Below, one piece after another: positions 50,728-59,855 of a stretch of 64,000 bases of DNA. This DNA is from Halorussus salinus (GTDB taxonomy: Archaea; Halobacteriota; Halobacteria; Halobacteriales; Haladaptataceae), in contig NZ_ML974127.1 in NCBI RefSeq assembly GCF_004765815.2, positions 536,927-600,926 of the forward strand, written 5' to 3'. Below the pieces are notes generated by a model. That model saw only the letters and a list, made by a program, of their open reading frames with translations, did not search any database and was not told where the DNA came from. Position numbers and translations under genes: made by a program. Within the stretch, counting starts at the first letter, position 1, and each line of letters begins with the position of its first letter.

Positions 50728-51597
50728 CTACTCGCGCCACGACCGCGTTGCCGACCAGCCGAGCAGTTGCTCGGCCTTGCTCGCGTCGATTAGCCGTTCG
50801 TACCCCTCGAACGACCGACGGACCTCGGCGTCGTAGAGTTCGGCCAGTTCCGAACTCGGTGCCTCGACGGTCGTGTCCTCGGCGGCACCGAAGAAGACCT
50901 CGTGACCCGCGAAGTCGGCTTTCAGCGCCCGCAGTGTGAGGTCCACCGCGTCTGCGACATGGAGGTACGCGAACAGCGTCTTGCGCGCCTTCTCGAAGAA
51001 CCCGGCGTCTCGAATCCCGGCCAGCGAGCGGTCGGCCTCGGCGAAGACGGTCCGTAACTCGTCGTCGGTCACTACGAGCGGGAACCGGAGCGACGCGACG
51101 GTGGTCGGCGCGCCCTCCCTGCGACCGAACCCGTCGGCGACGACTTCCGCGACCTGTTTGCCGAGACCGTAGGGGTTCGAGGGCGTCAGCGGGTGGGCTT
51201 CGTCCACGGGTAGGTACTCGACGCTCACTTCGTCCTCGAAGCCCGCACCCATCGCCGAGAGGCTAGACGCGAGTACCACCGTCTCGATTCCGAGGTTCTG
51301 GGCGGCTTCGAGGAGGTGGTACGTCGTCTGGGCGTTGCTCCGGAAGGTGACGTGACCGGGCGATTGGTCGGGGCGGGGAATCGTCCCGAAGTGGGCCACG
51401 GCGTCGGGGTCCTCGCGGGCGAGCGACCCGTAGACCTCGCCGGGGTCCAGCAGGTCGGTCCGGAGGTACCGGTCGGCGACTCGCTCTCGGCGGTCTCCTC
51501 GGCTCAGGTTGACGGTTCGGTAGCCCCGGTTGGCGAGCGCCGAGAGGAGCGCCGCGCCTAACTCGCCGTTCCCGCCGGTGACTGCCACGGTGTCCAT
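50728..51597 (-). CDS. NAD-dependent epimerase/dehydratase (extended SDR)
   Basis: A 289-residue Rossmann-fold enzyme. The cofactor motif is AVTGGNGELGAALLSALANR (GGxGxxG at residues about 8-14), then VAHFGTIPRP, VLASSLSAMGAGFE and the active-site YxxxK as NPYGLGKQVAEVVADGF. Members act on nucleotide sugars or other alcohols; the substrate is not evident. The upstream regulator gene on the same strand is 31 bases away, suggesting co-transcription. Confidence 0.88.
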   Translation of the reverse strand: MDTVAVTGGNGELGAALLSALANRGYRTVNLSRGDRRERVADRYLRTDLLDPGEVYGSLAREDPDAVAHFGTIPRPDQSPGHVTFRSNAQTTYHLLEAAQNLGIETVVLASSLSAMGAGFEDEVSVEYLPVDEAHPLTPSNPYGLGKQVAEVVADGFGRREGAPTTVASLRFPLVVTDDELRTVFAEADRSLAGIRDAGFFEKARKTLFAYLHVADAVDLTLRALKADFAGHEVFFGAAEDTTVEAPSSELAELYDAEVRRSFEGYERLIDASKAEQLLGWSATRSWRE

Positions 51598-51628
51598 GAG
51601 AGAAGACGGACGGGGAGCGACCGAAAAA

Positions 51629-52240
51629 CTACGGGTCGAACGAGATGAACCCGTCGGCTTCGGCCGCGAACTCCGCGGCGGTCTCGCCGAACGAGTCGGC
51701 GTACCTGACGAGCAACGTGATGACCGTCTCGGGGTTCTGGACCGCGTAGCCCTCCTCGCGGTCCAGCAGGCCCGCGTCCTCGAGGTCGGCGGCGTACTTG
51801 CTCACGGTCGGTCTCGATACGTCCAGCGCGTCGGCGAGGTCGCTACCGGTCGCCGAGGGGTCGCGCAGTAGCTCGACGAGCATCCCCCGCGGCGTCTCCC
51901 GGCGGAGGTAGCCCAGTGCGACCTGCTCGAACGAGGAGAACTGTTCGGCCGGGTAGAACCGCCGATAGTCACCGTCGCGTCGGCTCTCGACCACGCCCGC
52001 GTCGAGGAGCTGTCGGAGGTGGTGCTGTGCTTCGCCCGTTCCCAGTTTCAGGTCGTCGCGGACCTTCGAGAAGTGCGCGCCCGGCGTCGTCGCGACGTAG
52101 CCCGCTATCGCGTCGCGGGCTTCGCTCTCGCCGCTGTCGGCCTCGGCGCGGAACGAAGCCAACGGCGTCGCGGCCCCCAAGACCGCGAACCGGCGGAGCG
52201 TCGCCCGCTTATTTTCATCCACTTCGGAACGCTCAACCAT
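51629..52240 (-). CDS. Double winged-helix transcriptional regulator with signal-like N-terminus
   Basis: A 203-residue protein with two winged-helix units: about 45-105 (GYVATTPGAHFSKVRDDLKL, GTGEAQHHLRQLLDAGVVES) and about 112-170 (VELLRDPSATGSDLADALDV, SRPTVSKYAADLEDAGLLDR). The N-terminus RATLRRFAVLGAATPLASF resembles a Tat or membrane-anchor segment but is short; it may be a vestige, or the true start may lie further in. It is the first gene before the SDR gene on the same strand and may regulate it. Target unknown. Confidence 0.83.
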   Translation of the reverse strand: MVERSEVDENKRATLRRFAVLGAATPLASFRAEADSGESEARDAIAGYVATTPGAHFSKVRDDLKLGTGEAQHHLRQLLDAGVVESRRDGDYRRFYPAEQFSSFEQVALGYLRRETPRGMLVELLRDPSATGSDLADALDVSRPTVSKYAADLEDAGLLDREEGYAVQNPETVITLLVRYADSFGETAAEFAAEADGFISFDP

Positions 52241-52636
52241 CTACGATAGAAGGGTCGGTGTGGAGGATTAAAACACCTTCGGCTTGCGAGTCGGTCGCAC
52301 GGCCGAGAGGTCGGCGTCGGTCGGAAGCGTCGCCGTGCGGTCGGTCGCGGAGCGGTTCGGAATCGTCGTCTCCGGGAGCTATCACGATTCGCGTCGGCGT
52401 CGAGGGACGAACATCCGACAGAAATTTTCGGAATAGGTCGGCGCGGCCGTCGCTCGATAGTCGGCCTTTCGGTACTCGATTCGCGCCTCGAAGCGTGTGC
52501 CGGCGGTCGGAAACCGGCGCAACTCGGCACCGCCGCACGACCGTCTCGTCTCGGACCACCTACTTGTACGTTTCCGAAATCTCCAGAGAGATTCGTCTTA
52601 TCGAGGCGAGCGGCGCGAAAAAGCGGGCGGGTTCGG
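52241..52636. other. Intergenic region between the regulator and SPFH genes
   Basis: These 396 bases hold no supported gene. A 108-codon frame on the minus strand (52233-52559) is Arg-rich and overlaps the regulator start; it does not resemble haloarchaeal coding sequence. No repeat or hairpin stood out. Confidence 0.5.
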
Positions 52637-53794
52637 TTACTTTTCGAGTTCGGCGTCCATCTCGGCTTCCATCTCGTCTACGTCCGGGGCGTCTTCGTCC
52701 ATCTCCTCGATGACCTCGTCGGCGCTCTTGATGTTCGCGGGGTCCTCGCCCTCCTTGATGGCTTGGGCCTCCTGCTCCATCGCTTCCACGTCCATCTCGG
52801 CCTCCTCGTCTATCTGGCCGAGAATCTCCTCGATGTTGTCGAGACCGATGAGTTCGCGGGTCTCCTCGTCGAAGTCGAGGCTGTCGAGTTCGCCGTTGTC
52901 CTCTTTCACGTCGCTCCCGGTGAGATGCTTGCCGTAGCGGCCGAGCATCGAGGACAGTTCCTGCGGGAGGACGAAGGTCGTGGATTCGCCCTGACCGATG
53001 GATTCGAGCGTCTCCATGCCTTTGTCGATGACGGCGCGCTCGCCCATCGACTCGGCGGATTTGGCGCGGAGGACGGTCGAAACTGCGTCACCCTGCGCTT
53101 CGAGAATCTGGCTCTGTTTCTCACCCTGCGCGCGGATGATGTTGGACTGCTTGTCACCTTCCGCGGTCTCGATGGCGCTCCGGCGCTCACCCTGCGCTTC
53201 CAGAATCATGGCGCGGCGTTTGCGCTCTGCGGAGGTCTGTTGCTCCATCGCCTGCTGAACGTCCTTGCTCGGGTTGACCTCCCGGACCTCGACGCTCTCG
53301 ACGCGAATGCCCCACTCGTCGGTGGGTTCGTCCAGTTCGCGTCGGATTTTGGCGTTTATCTCTTGGCGCTTGTTCAGCGTGTCGTCCAGTTCCATGTCGC
53401 CCAGCACTGCACGGAGCGTCGTCTGGGCGAGGTTCGAGACCGCGCGCTTGTAGTCCTCGACTTCGAGGAACGCCTTCTTGGCGTCCATGACCTTGATGTA
53501 GACCACGGCGTCGGCCGTCACCGGCGAGTTGTCGCGGGTGATGGCCTCTTGGCGCGGCACGTCCAACGTCTGCGTTCGCATGTCGAAGCGGTGGGTCGCG
53601 CTCACGAACGGCGGTACGAAGTTGATACCGGGTTCGAGGAGTTTCCGGTACTCGCCGAACACCGTCAGCGCACGCTTCTCCGTCGCGTCGACGATCTCGA
53701 CCGACTGCCAGATGGTGATGACCGCCAGCGCGAGGACCAATAGCGCGACTACCGTGAAGCCCCCGACCGCGGAGGCCTGTAGTGGAACCAACAT
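52637..53794 (-). CDS. SPFH/Band 7 (stomatin-like) membrane protein
   Basis: A 385-residue membrane-organising protein. One N-terminal helix (FTVVALLVLALAVITIWQSV, about 13-32) is followed by the SPFH domain (ALTVFGEYRKLLEPGINFVP, FDMRTQTLDVPRQEAITRDN, SPVTADAVVYIKVMDAKKAF) to about residue 200. A flotillin-type coiled coil has repeated Glu-Ala-rich units around EAQGERRSAIETAEGDKQ. A long acidic tail (about 300-385, Glu/Asp/Met-rich) ends MEAEMDAELEK. It is the second gene after nfeD on the same strand, the standard pairing for this family. Confidence 0.93.
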   Translation of the reverse strand: MLVPLQASAVGGFTVVALLVLALAVITIWQSVEIVDATEKRALTVFGEYRKLLEPGINFVPPFVSATHRFDMRTQTLDVPRQEAITRDNSPVTADAVVYIKVMDAKKAFLEVEDYKRAVSNLAQTTLRAVLGDMELDDTLNKRQEINAKIRRELDEPTDEWGIRVESVEVREVNPSKDVQQAMEQQTSAERKRRAMILEAQGERRSAIETAEGDKQSNIIRAQGEKQSQILEAQGDAVSTVLRAKSAESMGERAVIDKGMETLESIGQGESTTFVLPQELSSMLGRYGKHLTGSDVKEDNGELDSLDFDEETRELIGLDNIEEILGQIDEEAEMDVEAMEQEAQAIKEGEDPANIKSADEVIEEMDEDAPDVDEMEAEMDAELEK

Positions 53795-53894
53795 ACTCGG
53801 ACTGTTAGCAAGAACGAATGTTAAGCGTTCCCCTCATCGTCGGTGGGAGGGCGGCGAAATTTTGTCAATCGGCGGTGACGGTTGGGGCGCGAGT

Positions 53895-54458
53895 TCAAAT
53901 CTCTTCGGTGTCGGTCTCGCGGTCTTCCGCCAGTTCGCGGTCGATGGGGTCGTCGTCCCGACCTTTCGCCAACTCGCGGTCGATGGGGTCCTCGATGGCC
54001 TCCAGCGCCTCGACGGTGACGACGTTGCCGCCGCCGGGGTCCACGACCATCACCTCGGTCCCCTCGGGAATCTCGCCCCGCATCGTCCGGGCGGCGTAGT
54101 AGGGGTTGAACCCGCCCTCGTGGAGCTTTATCTGGCCCTCCTCGGGCGTGACGCGTTCGGTGACGCGACCGGTCTCGCCCTTCAGCGAGTCGGAGTCGCG
54201 GGTGCGTGCGACGCCTTTCCCGCCGTAGAGGTCCAACTCCCGGTACGCGTACAGCGACGCCGCGCCGAAGCCCAATACCAGCGCGGCCAACACGAGCGGC
54301 GAGGCGGCCGGTCCGAGCAGTAGTCCGACGGCTCCCGCGAGCGCGAGCGCGACCCCGAGGACGATGAAGTGTGCGCCCGGAATCAGCGCCTCGGCGATGG
54401 CGAGTCCGATGCCAGCGACGAGGAGCAACAGCGGGAGCGAGTCCAACAGCGGTGCCAT
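53895..54458 (-). CDS. nfeD: NfeD-family membrane protein
   Basis: A 187-residue protein: a hydrophobic N-terminal half with three or four helices (LLLLVAGIGLAIAEALIPGA, HFIVLGVALALAGAVGLLLG and LVLAALVLGFGAASLYAY) and a soluble OB-fold NfeD domain (about 90-155, with LKGETGRVTERVTPEEGQIK and VMVVDPGGGNVVTVEALEA). The C-terminus holds two copies of a DPIDRELA unit. NfeD proteins work with SPFH partners in membrane domains or proteolysis; the SPFH gene follows 100 bases downstream. Confidence 0.9.
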   Translation of the reverse strand: MAPLLDSLPLLLLVAGIGLAIAEALIPGAHFIVLGVALALAGAVGLLLGPAASPLVLAALVLGFGAASLYAYRELDLYGGKGVARTRDSDSLKGETGRVTERVTPEEGQIKLHEGGFNPYYAARTMRGEIPEGTEVMVVDPGGGNVVTVEALEAIEDPIDRELAKGRDDDPIDRELAEDRETDTEEI

Positions 54459-54686
54459 ACCAACGTCTTGGGATTCGGACCGGTTAACGTTTTGCAGTCT
54501 CGGAGACGACGACCGCCGAGTGTTCCGGGAGTCGAGCGAGAGGAGGGCCGCCCGTAGGAACTTTGCTGTCGTTCTTTAAGAAATCTATACGTTGTCGAAG
54601 GCATTATAGAAGTACGTCGGCGGCGTCTCCCGACAGCACTGCCCGTCCGCCGACCGCGCCCCTCGCCTTCGCGCCGACAGCGCCGC

Positions 54687-54869
54687 TTATCCACCCGCCG
54701 AGAGGACGACGCGAGCGAAGATGAACAGCGTCGTAGCGATGCCGAGGAGGACGAAGAACGTGTTCTCCAGCGTCGGCGACCCCGGCTCTATCGGCGGAAC
54801 GTCGTCCGCCTGCTCGGGTTCGTAGCCGTCTTCGCCGACTTCGTCGGTATCGTACTTCCAGTCCGACAT
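54687..54869 (-). CDS. Small single-pass membrane protein (DUF7312-like)
   Basis: A 60-residue protein starting MSDWKYDTDEVGEDGYEPEQ, with an acidic soluble N-terminus and one C-terminal helix (ENTFFVLLGIATTLFIFARV). It matches a small haloarchaeal family recalled as DUF7312. It lies 67 bases downstream of pyruvate kinase on the same strand. The ATG at 54869 was chosen over one 27 bases upstream because the family begins MSDW. Function unknown. Confidence 0.7.
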   Translation of the reverse strand: MSDWKYDTDEVGEDGYEPEQADDVPPIEPGSPTLENTFFVLLGIATTLFIFARVVLSAGG

Positions 54870-54936
54870 AGCCGAGCGTACGCAGGCCACCGCCAAAAGG
54901 CTGGCTACCAGCGTCGAAGCAACGCAACGACGAGCT

Positions 54937-56703
54937 TCAGATTCGCTCGCGCTCCTCGTGGGTCACGTCGCCCTCGTAGACCACGCCGCGCTCGGCGTCG
55001 AGCGTGATGGTGTCGCCGTCCCGAATAGTGGGGTCCAGCGGCGCGCCGCTGATCATCGGGATGTCGAGTTCGCGGGCGACCATCGCGGGGTAGCCCGTCA
55101 TCCCCGGACGGGCGTCCACGACGCCCAGCAGTTTCGAGGCGTCGCCGTCGAACTCGCCGTCGAACTCGGGGTCGAGTGCGAGAATCGACCCTTCGGGCAC
55201 CTCCGAGAGGTCGCCGTCGGCGGTCCGGGCGACCGGCCCGGCGACTCGCCCGCGGACGACGCTCCGGCCCGTGGCGATGGTCTCGGCCGCGACGTGGACC
55301 TTGAGCATGTTGGTCGTGCTGGTGCCCTCCAGTTCCGACATCATGCCGGAGACGACGACCACCGTGTCGCCGCTGTCGGCCACGCCAGCGTCGAGGGCGG
55401 CCTGTACCGAGTCGTCGATGATGGTGTCCACGCCCTCCGCGAGCGGCGTGTACTGGGGGTTGACGCCCCACGAGAGCGCGAGTTCCCGGCGCACCTCGTC
55501 GTTGGGCGTCGTGGCGACGACCGGGACCTGTGGCCGGAACTTCGAGACCTTGAGCGCGGTGTAGCCGGATTCGCTGGCCGCCACGATGGCCGACGCGCCG
55601 ATGTCCCGCGCCAGATAGCGGGCCGACCGGGCCAGCGCGTCGGTCCGGGCGTCCTCGGCGGCGGGGACGCGCTGTTCGCGAATCTCGTCGTACTCGCCGC
55701 TCTCTTCTACCTCGCGGACGATGCGGTCCATCGTCTCCACGACCCGCACCGGGTCGTCGCCGATGGCGGTCTCGCCCGACAGCATCACCGCGTCGGTGCC
55801 GTCTAACACCGCATTCGCCACGTCAGAGGCCTCCGCGCGGGTGGGTCTGCGGGCGTGGACCATCGAGTCGAGCATCTCGGTCGCGGTGATGACCGGCGTG
55901 CCGGTCTGTTGGCACTCGCGGATGATGCGCTTTTGAATCATCGGCACGTCTTCCAGTGGACACTCGACGCCGAGGTCGCCGCGCGCGACCATCACGCCGT
56001 AGGCGGCGTCCACGATTTCGTCCAGATTCTCCACCGCGCCCCGGCGCTCTATCTTGGCGACGATGGGGATGTCCGCGCCCAACTCCTCTAACACCTCGTT
56101 GACCGCCAGCACGTCCGCGGCGCTCCGGACGAAACTCGCAGCCACGAAGTCGGCCTGCTTCTCGGCGGCGAGTTCGAGGTCGCGGCGGTCCTTCTCGGTC
56201 ACTACGTCGAGGTCCAAGTCCACGCCGGGCACGTTGACGCCCTTCCGACTGCTTAGGTCGCCGCCGCTCGCGACGCGCGCGACGACGACGCCCTCGCCGT
56301 CGTCGTCCTCGACTTCCTCCACGACGGTCTCGATGCGACCGTCGTCCAACAGCACCTTGTCGCCGGGTTCGACGTTCGTGATGGAGTAGCTCAGGCCGAC
56401 CTCCTCGGGCGTGGCGGTGTCGCCCTTCACGAAGCGAACCGTCGAATCGGTTTCGAGGTGGACCGGTTCGTCGGTCTCGGCGGTTCGAATCTCGGGGCCT
56501 TGCAGGTCCACCATCACCGCGAGGGGGTCGGCGGTGGTCTCGTCCACGTGCCGGACGTGGTCCACGAGTTCGGCGCGGTCCTCGCGGGACCCGTGACTCG
56601 CGTTGAGTCGAGCGACGGTCATCCCCGCGTCGGCCAGTTCCCGGATTGTTCGCTGGGAGTCCGAGGCCGGACCCAGCGTACAGACGATTTTCGCGTTTCT
56701 CAT
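54937..56703 (-). CDS. pyk: Pyruvate kinase with C-terminal PEP-utiliser-like domain
   Basis: A 588-residue glycolytic enzyme converting PEP and ADP to pyruvate and ATP. The catalytic barrel has KIVCTLGPASDSQRTIREL, VARLNASHGSREDRAELV, MVARGDLGVECPLEDVPMIQ and TATEMLDSMVHARRPTRAEA; the allosteric C-domain runs to about residue 480. An extra C-terminal domain (about 490-588) resembles the swivelling domain of PEP synthase. In place of the phosphorylated His (GGMTSHAA in PpsA here) it reads PGMTGYPAMVARELDIPM, so the domain cannot accept phosphate in the usual way. It is upstream of the DUF7312-like gene on the same strand. Confidence 0.95.
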   Translation of the reverse strand: MRNAKIVCTLGPASDSQRTIRELADAGMTVARLNASHGSREDRAELVDHVRHVDETTADPLAVMVDLQGPEIRTAETDEPVHLETDSTVRFVKGDTATPEEVGLSYSITNVEPGDKVLLDDGRIETVVEEVEDDDGEGVVVARVASGGDLSSRKGVNVPGVDLDLDVVTEKDRRDLELAAEKQADFVAASFVRSAADVLAVNEVLEELGADIPIVAKIERRGAVENLDEIVDAAYGVMVARGDLGVECPLEDVPMIQKRIIRECQQTGTPVITATEMLDSMVHARRPTRAEASDVANAVLDGTDAVMLSGETAIGDDPVRVVETMDRIVREVEESGEYDEIREQRVPAAEDARTDALARSARYLARDIGASAIVAASESGYTALKVSKFRPQVPVVATTPNDEVRRELALSWGVNPQYTPLAEGVDTIIDDSVQAALDAGVADSGDTVVVVSGMMSELEGTSTTNMLKVHVAAETIATGRSVVRGRVAGPVARTADGDLSEVPEGSILALDPEFDGEFDGDASKLLGVVDARPGMTGYPAMVARELDIPMISGAPLDPTIRDGDTITLDAERGVVYEGDVTHEERERI

Positions 56704-56857
56704 GGGTCCGGGTAGGTCCGACCGCGCTAAAAACCCCCGGTGATTCGCCCGGATTCACTCGGCTCCGAGTTGTCCCTCTCGTCCCGGTGGCGTCGCGCAG
56801 TCGGCCGTCGTTTCGCGGGCCACAATCCCTTATTGTATCGCTCCCCAACGAGGAGAT

Positions 56858-57142
56858 ATGCCCGAGTACGCCTCCCTCGTGGACGTGCGGATGGACTTCC
56901 AGAACGCCCAAGAACTCACGTCGGTCTGGGGGAACATCCGGTCGGACCTCGAAGAACAGGACGCCGACCTCAAGCACACCTACGCCATCCTCGGGGAGTA
57001 CGACTTCCTCGTCGTGATGGAGGCACCCGACCGCGACGCGGCGTATCAGGCCGGGGTCGCCTTGGAACGTCACGGTCTCGACGCCCAGACGATGGAGATA
57101 ATTCCGACCGAGGAGCTAGCCAACGTCGTGGACGACCTCTGA
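56858..57142 (+). CDS. GYD-domain protein
   Basis: A 94-residue protein MPEYASLVDVRMDFQNAQEL with LKHTYAILGEYDFLVVMEAP and DRDAAYQAGVALERHGLDAQ. The GEYD motif and ferredoxin-like arrangement are those of the GYD domain, found in small stress-related and unknown proteins. It is divergent from pyruvate kinase. A TATA-like CCTTATTGTATC lies about 20-30 bases before the ATG. Confidence 0.82.
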   Translation: MPEYASLVDVRMDFQNAQELTSVWGNIRSDLEEQDADLKHTYAILGEYDFLVVMEAPDRDAAYQAGVALERHGLDAQTMEIIPTEELANVVDDL

Positions 57143-57313
57143 GTCGGTTCTCGGACGTGCGTCGTAGCGTCGGAGGCAGAACGAACGCGGCGAACTCGAA
57201 CAGGGGAAGGCCGAGATGGCGTGAGGAGATAACTTCACGCGATAGCTCCCATCTCGGGTCGCGGAGGGAACGGCTTCCCGCTACCGGTAGCTCTGTCTGG
57301 TGAGTACGACCGT

Positions 57314-57335
57314 AACCCACCGCAGTGGGTTCTTT
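57314..57335 (+). terminator. Hairpin followed by short T-run after the GYD gene
   Basis: AACCCAC-cgca-GTGGGTT (57314-57331) is a perfect seven-base hairpin followed by CTTT, 170 bases after the GYD stop. It could end that transcript, though the distance is large and the T-run short. A second small inverted repeat GGAAC/GTTCC lies at 57391-57407, just past the metG stop. Confidence 0.4.
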
Positions 57336-57416
57336 ATAGTTCGACGTAAAATACTTTTTGACTAACTAGTCCGGGAGTAATTTTTGCGGGGGAACGACGT
57401 TAGTTCCGGAGCGTCG

Positions 57417-59549
57417 TCACTTGACCTTCGTGCCCGGAACGCTGTCGCCGTGAGTCGTCAGCAGGTCGGCCTCCTCGCCCGCCGCCAGCACCATCCCGTT
57501 GCTCTCGACGCCGAACAGTTCGGCCTGTTCGAGGTTCGCCACGACGACCACCTTCGTCCCCGGCAGTTCGTCCAAGTCGTGGAGTTGCTTGATGCCCGCG
57601 ACGATTTGGCGGGTCTCGACGCCGATGTCCACTTCGAGGCGCGCGAGGTCGTCGGCCCCCTCGATTGGCTCGGCGACTTCGATTTCGCCGACGCGAACGT
57701 CGAGGTCTTGGAACTCCTCGAAGCTGATGCGGTCCTCGGCGATGGGTTGGATGTCGGATTCGTCGGTCATGGATTCCTCGTCGGTTTCGTCGGCTTCGTC
57801 CTCGTCGTCCGTAGCCGCTTCGATTCGCTCTTCTAACTTCTCGTTCAGTTCCTCGACGCGCTCGTCCTCTATTTTCTCGAACAGCTCGTCGGGTTCGCCG
57901 AACTCGTCGGCCGGGGGTTCGAGGGCCGCGTCGAGGGCGGCGTCGTGGACCGACCCCTCCTCGCCGAGTTGGTTCCACAGCTCTTGGGCCTTGCCGGGCA
58001 GGATGGGAGCCGAGAGGACCGCGACGGCCTTGGCGACCTGCACGCAGTCGTAGATGACCTGCTCGGCGCGTTCGGGTTCTTCGCCCGTGAGGTTCCACGG
58101 CTCGTTGCGCTGGATGTACTCGTTGCCGAACCCGGCCAGCGACACCGCGGCCTCGCCCGCCTGCTTCAGCGAGTAGTCGTTGACCGCGGCCTCGAACTCC
58201 GCGATGGCCTCGTCGATTCGGTCGGCGACCTCCTCGGAGGTGGTCGCGTCCGGGGTGCCGTCGTAGTTCCGGGCCGCGAACAGCAGGCTCCGGTAGGCGA
58301 AGTTGCCGAGCGTCCCGACCAACTCGCCGTTGACGCGCTCTTGGAACTTCTCCCACGAGAAGTCCACGTCCTGCTGGAAGCCGCCCGTCGTGGTCAGGTA
58401 GTAGCGCACGAGGTCCGGGTCGAAGCCCTCGTCGAGGTAGTCGTCGGCCCAGACCGCGCGGTTGCGACTGGTCGAGAACGCCTGCCCGTCGAGGTTGACG
58501 AAGCCGCTGGCCATGACCGCGCGCGGTTCGTTGTAGCCCGCGCCGCGGAGCATCGACGGCCAGAAGACGGTGTGGTGCTGGATGATGTCCCGACCGATGA
58601 CGTGGACGATTTCGCCCGTGTCGGCGTCTGCCCACGTCTCGTCGTCGGCCGCCGCGGGGTCGTCGGGCGCGGGTGCGCCGTCTTTCCAGACCGCTTCCCA
58701 GTCGTAGGTGTCGGCACCGACGCGCTCGGTGTACTGCTTGGTCGAGGAGACGTACTCGATGGGCGCGTCAACCCAGACGTAGAGGACGAGGTCTTCCTTG
58801 CCTTCACCCGGATAGTCGATGCCCCAATCCATGTCGCGGGTGATACAGAGGTCCTGTAGCTCGCCTTCTATCCACTCTTTGGGCTGATTGCGCGCGTTCG
58901 AGGTGCCTTCGAGGCGGTCGATGAAGCCCGCCAGATACTCCTGAAAGTCCGAGAGGCGCAGGAACTCGTGTTCGCGGGTGCGGTACTCGGCGGGGTTCCC
59001 GGTCAGCGTCGAGCGCGGGTCCTCGATTTCGCCGGGTTCGAGGTGGCGCTGACACCCCTCGTCGCACTCGTCGCCGCGGGCTTTGGCACCGCAGTACGGG
59101 CAGGTCCCCTCGACGTAGCGGTCGGGGAGGGGCTGGTCGGCCTCGGGGTCCCACGCGACCTGAATCTCCTTCTCGAAGACGTGGCCCTCGTCTATCCACG
59201 ACCGGACGAACTCTTGGGTCAACTCGGTGTTCGTCTCGTCGTGGGTGTGGCCGTAGTTGTCGAACTCGACGTTGAACCGGGGGAACGTCTCCTCGTAGGT
59301 CTCGTGGTGACGGAGCGCGAACTCCTCGGGGGAGACGCCCTCCTTCTCGGCGTTGACCGCGACCGGGGTCCCGTGCATGTCCGACCCGGAGACGAACGCG
59401 GTCTCTTGGCCGAGTTTCTCCAGCGAGCGCGCGTAGGCGTCGCCGCTGACGTACGTCCGGAGGTGACCGATGTGCAGGTCGCCGTTGGCGTAGGGCAACC
59501 CGCAGGTCACCACCGCTGGCTCGTCTGTGGGGAAGTCGTCGTGGCTCAT
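57417..59549 (-). CDS. metG: Methionyl-tRNA synthetase with C-terminal tRNA-binding domain
   Basis: A 710-residue class I synthetase. The HIGH region is LPYANGDLHIGHLRTYVSGD; the zinc knuckle is CPYCGAKARGDECDEGCQRH; the KMSKS-equivalent is AFSTSRNRAVW, a weak form of the loop. The anticodon-binding helical domain ends at about residue 560, then an acidic linker (DDEDEADETDEESMTDESD) leads to an EMAP/Arc1p-type tRNA-binding domain (about 600-710, FQDLDVRVGEIEVAEPIEGA, with VVVVANLEQAELFGVES). MSHDDFPTDEPAVVTCG at 59549 is chosen over an upstream in-frame start in non-coding sequence. Confidence 0.96.
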   Translation of the reverse strand: MSHDDFPTDEPAVVTCGLPYANGDLHIGHLRTYVSGDAYARSLEKLGQETAFVSGSDMHGTPVAVNAEKEGVSPEEFALRHHETYEETFPRFNVEFDNYGHTHDETNTELTQEFVRSWIDEGHVFEKEIQVAWDPEADQPLPDRYVEGTCPYCGAKARGDECDEGCQRHLEPGEIEDPRSTLTGNPAEYRTREHEFLRLSDFQEYLAGFIDRLEGTSNARNQPKEWIEGELQDLCITRDMDWGIDYPGEGKEDLVLYVWVDAPIEYVSSTKQYTERVGADTYDWEAVWKDGAPAPDDPAAADDETWADADTGEIVHVIGRDIIQHHTVFWPSMLRGAGYNEPRAVMASGFVNLDGQAFSTSRNRAVWADDYLDEGFDPDLVRYYLTTTGGFQQDVDFSWEKFQERVNGELVGTLGNFAYRSLLFAARNYDGTPDATTSEEVADRIDEAIAEFEAAVNDYSLKQAGEAAVSLAGFGNEYIQRNEPWNLTGEEPERAEQVIYDCVQVAKAVAVLSAPILPGKAQELWNQLGEEGSVHDAALDAALEPPADEFGEPDELFEKIEDERVEELNEKLEERIEAATDDEDEADETDEESMTDESDIQPIAEDRISFEEFQDLDVRVGEIEVAEPIEGADDLARLEVDIGVETRQIVAGIKQLHDLDELPGTKVVVVANLEQAELFGVESNGMVLAAGEEADLLTTHGDSVPGTKVK

Positions 59550-59855
59550 ACTATCTTCTCCTCCGTGGCGGGTGTAAAACCCGCCGATTTCCGTGTTCGT
59601 GCATGACTGTGGTCGCGTGATTTCGCAGGAACGACTGGCTGGCGATTCGACCGAGGAGTCGGGTTTCGCCGCCAAAACCCGTCCGCGGGCCACGGTCCGG
59701 GCGACTCCTCCCGACGCTACGCATCGCTCCGCATGCGCATAGCGCGGGCGAGTGCCGAGGAGTACGAGGAGCTTCGACGGAGGCCCCGGACCGTGCGTGA
59801 CACGATTCTGGATTTGGCGGCTCGATATTTAAGGGTTCGTCTGGGTTGCTACCTT
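59550..59855. other. Intergenic region upstream of metG, ending in a strong TATA box
   Basis: No gene is visible. GATATTTAAGG at about 59824-59834 is a near-consensus archaeal TATA element on the plus strand, although the next supported plus-strand coding gene is more than 3 kb away. It may drive the hairpin-rich transcript annotated next. Confidence 0.5.

Noticed and set aside
52233-52559. 108-codon minus-strand frame in the gap upstream of the regulator gene
   Set aside because: Arg-rich, no motif, overlaps the regulator start, and has no suitable promoter.
54937-55240. Fusion of pyruvate kinase with an active PEP-transfer domain
   Set aside because: The phospho-accepting His is missing, so an active transfer domain is not supported.
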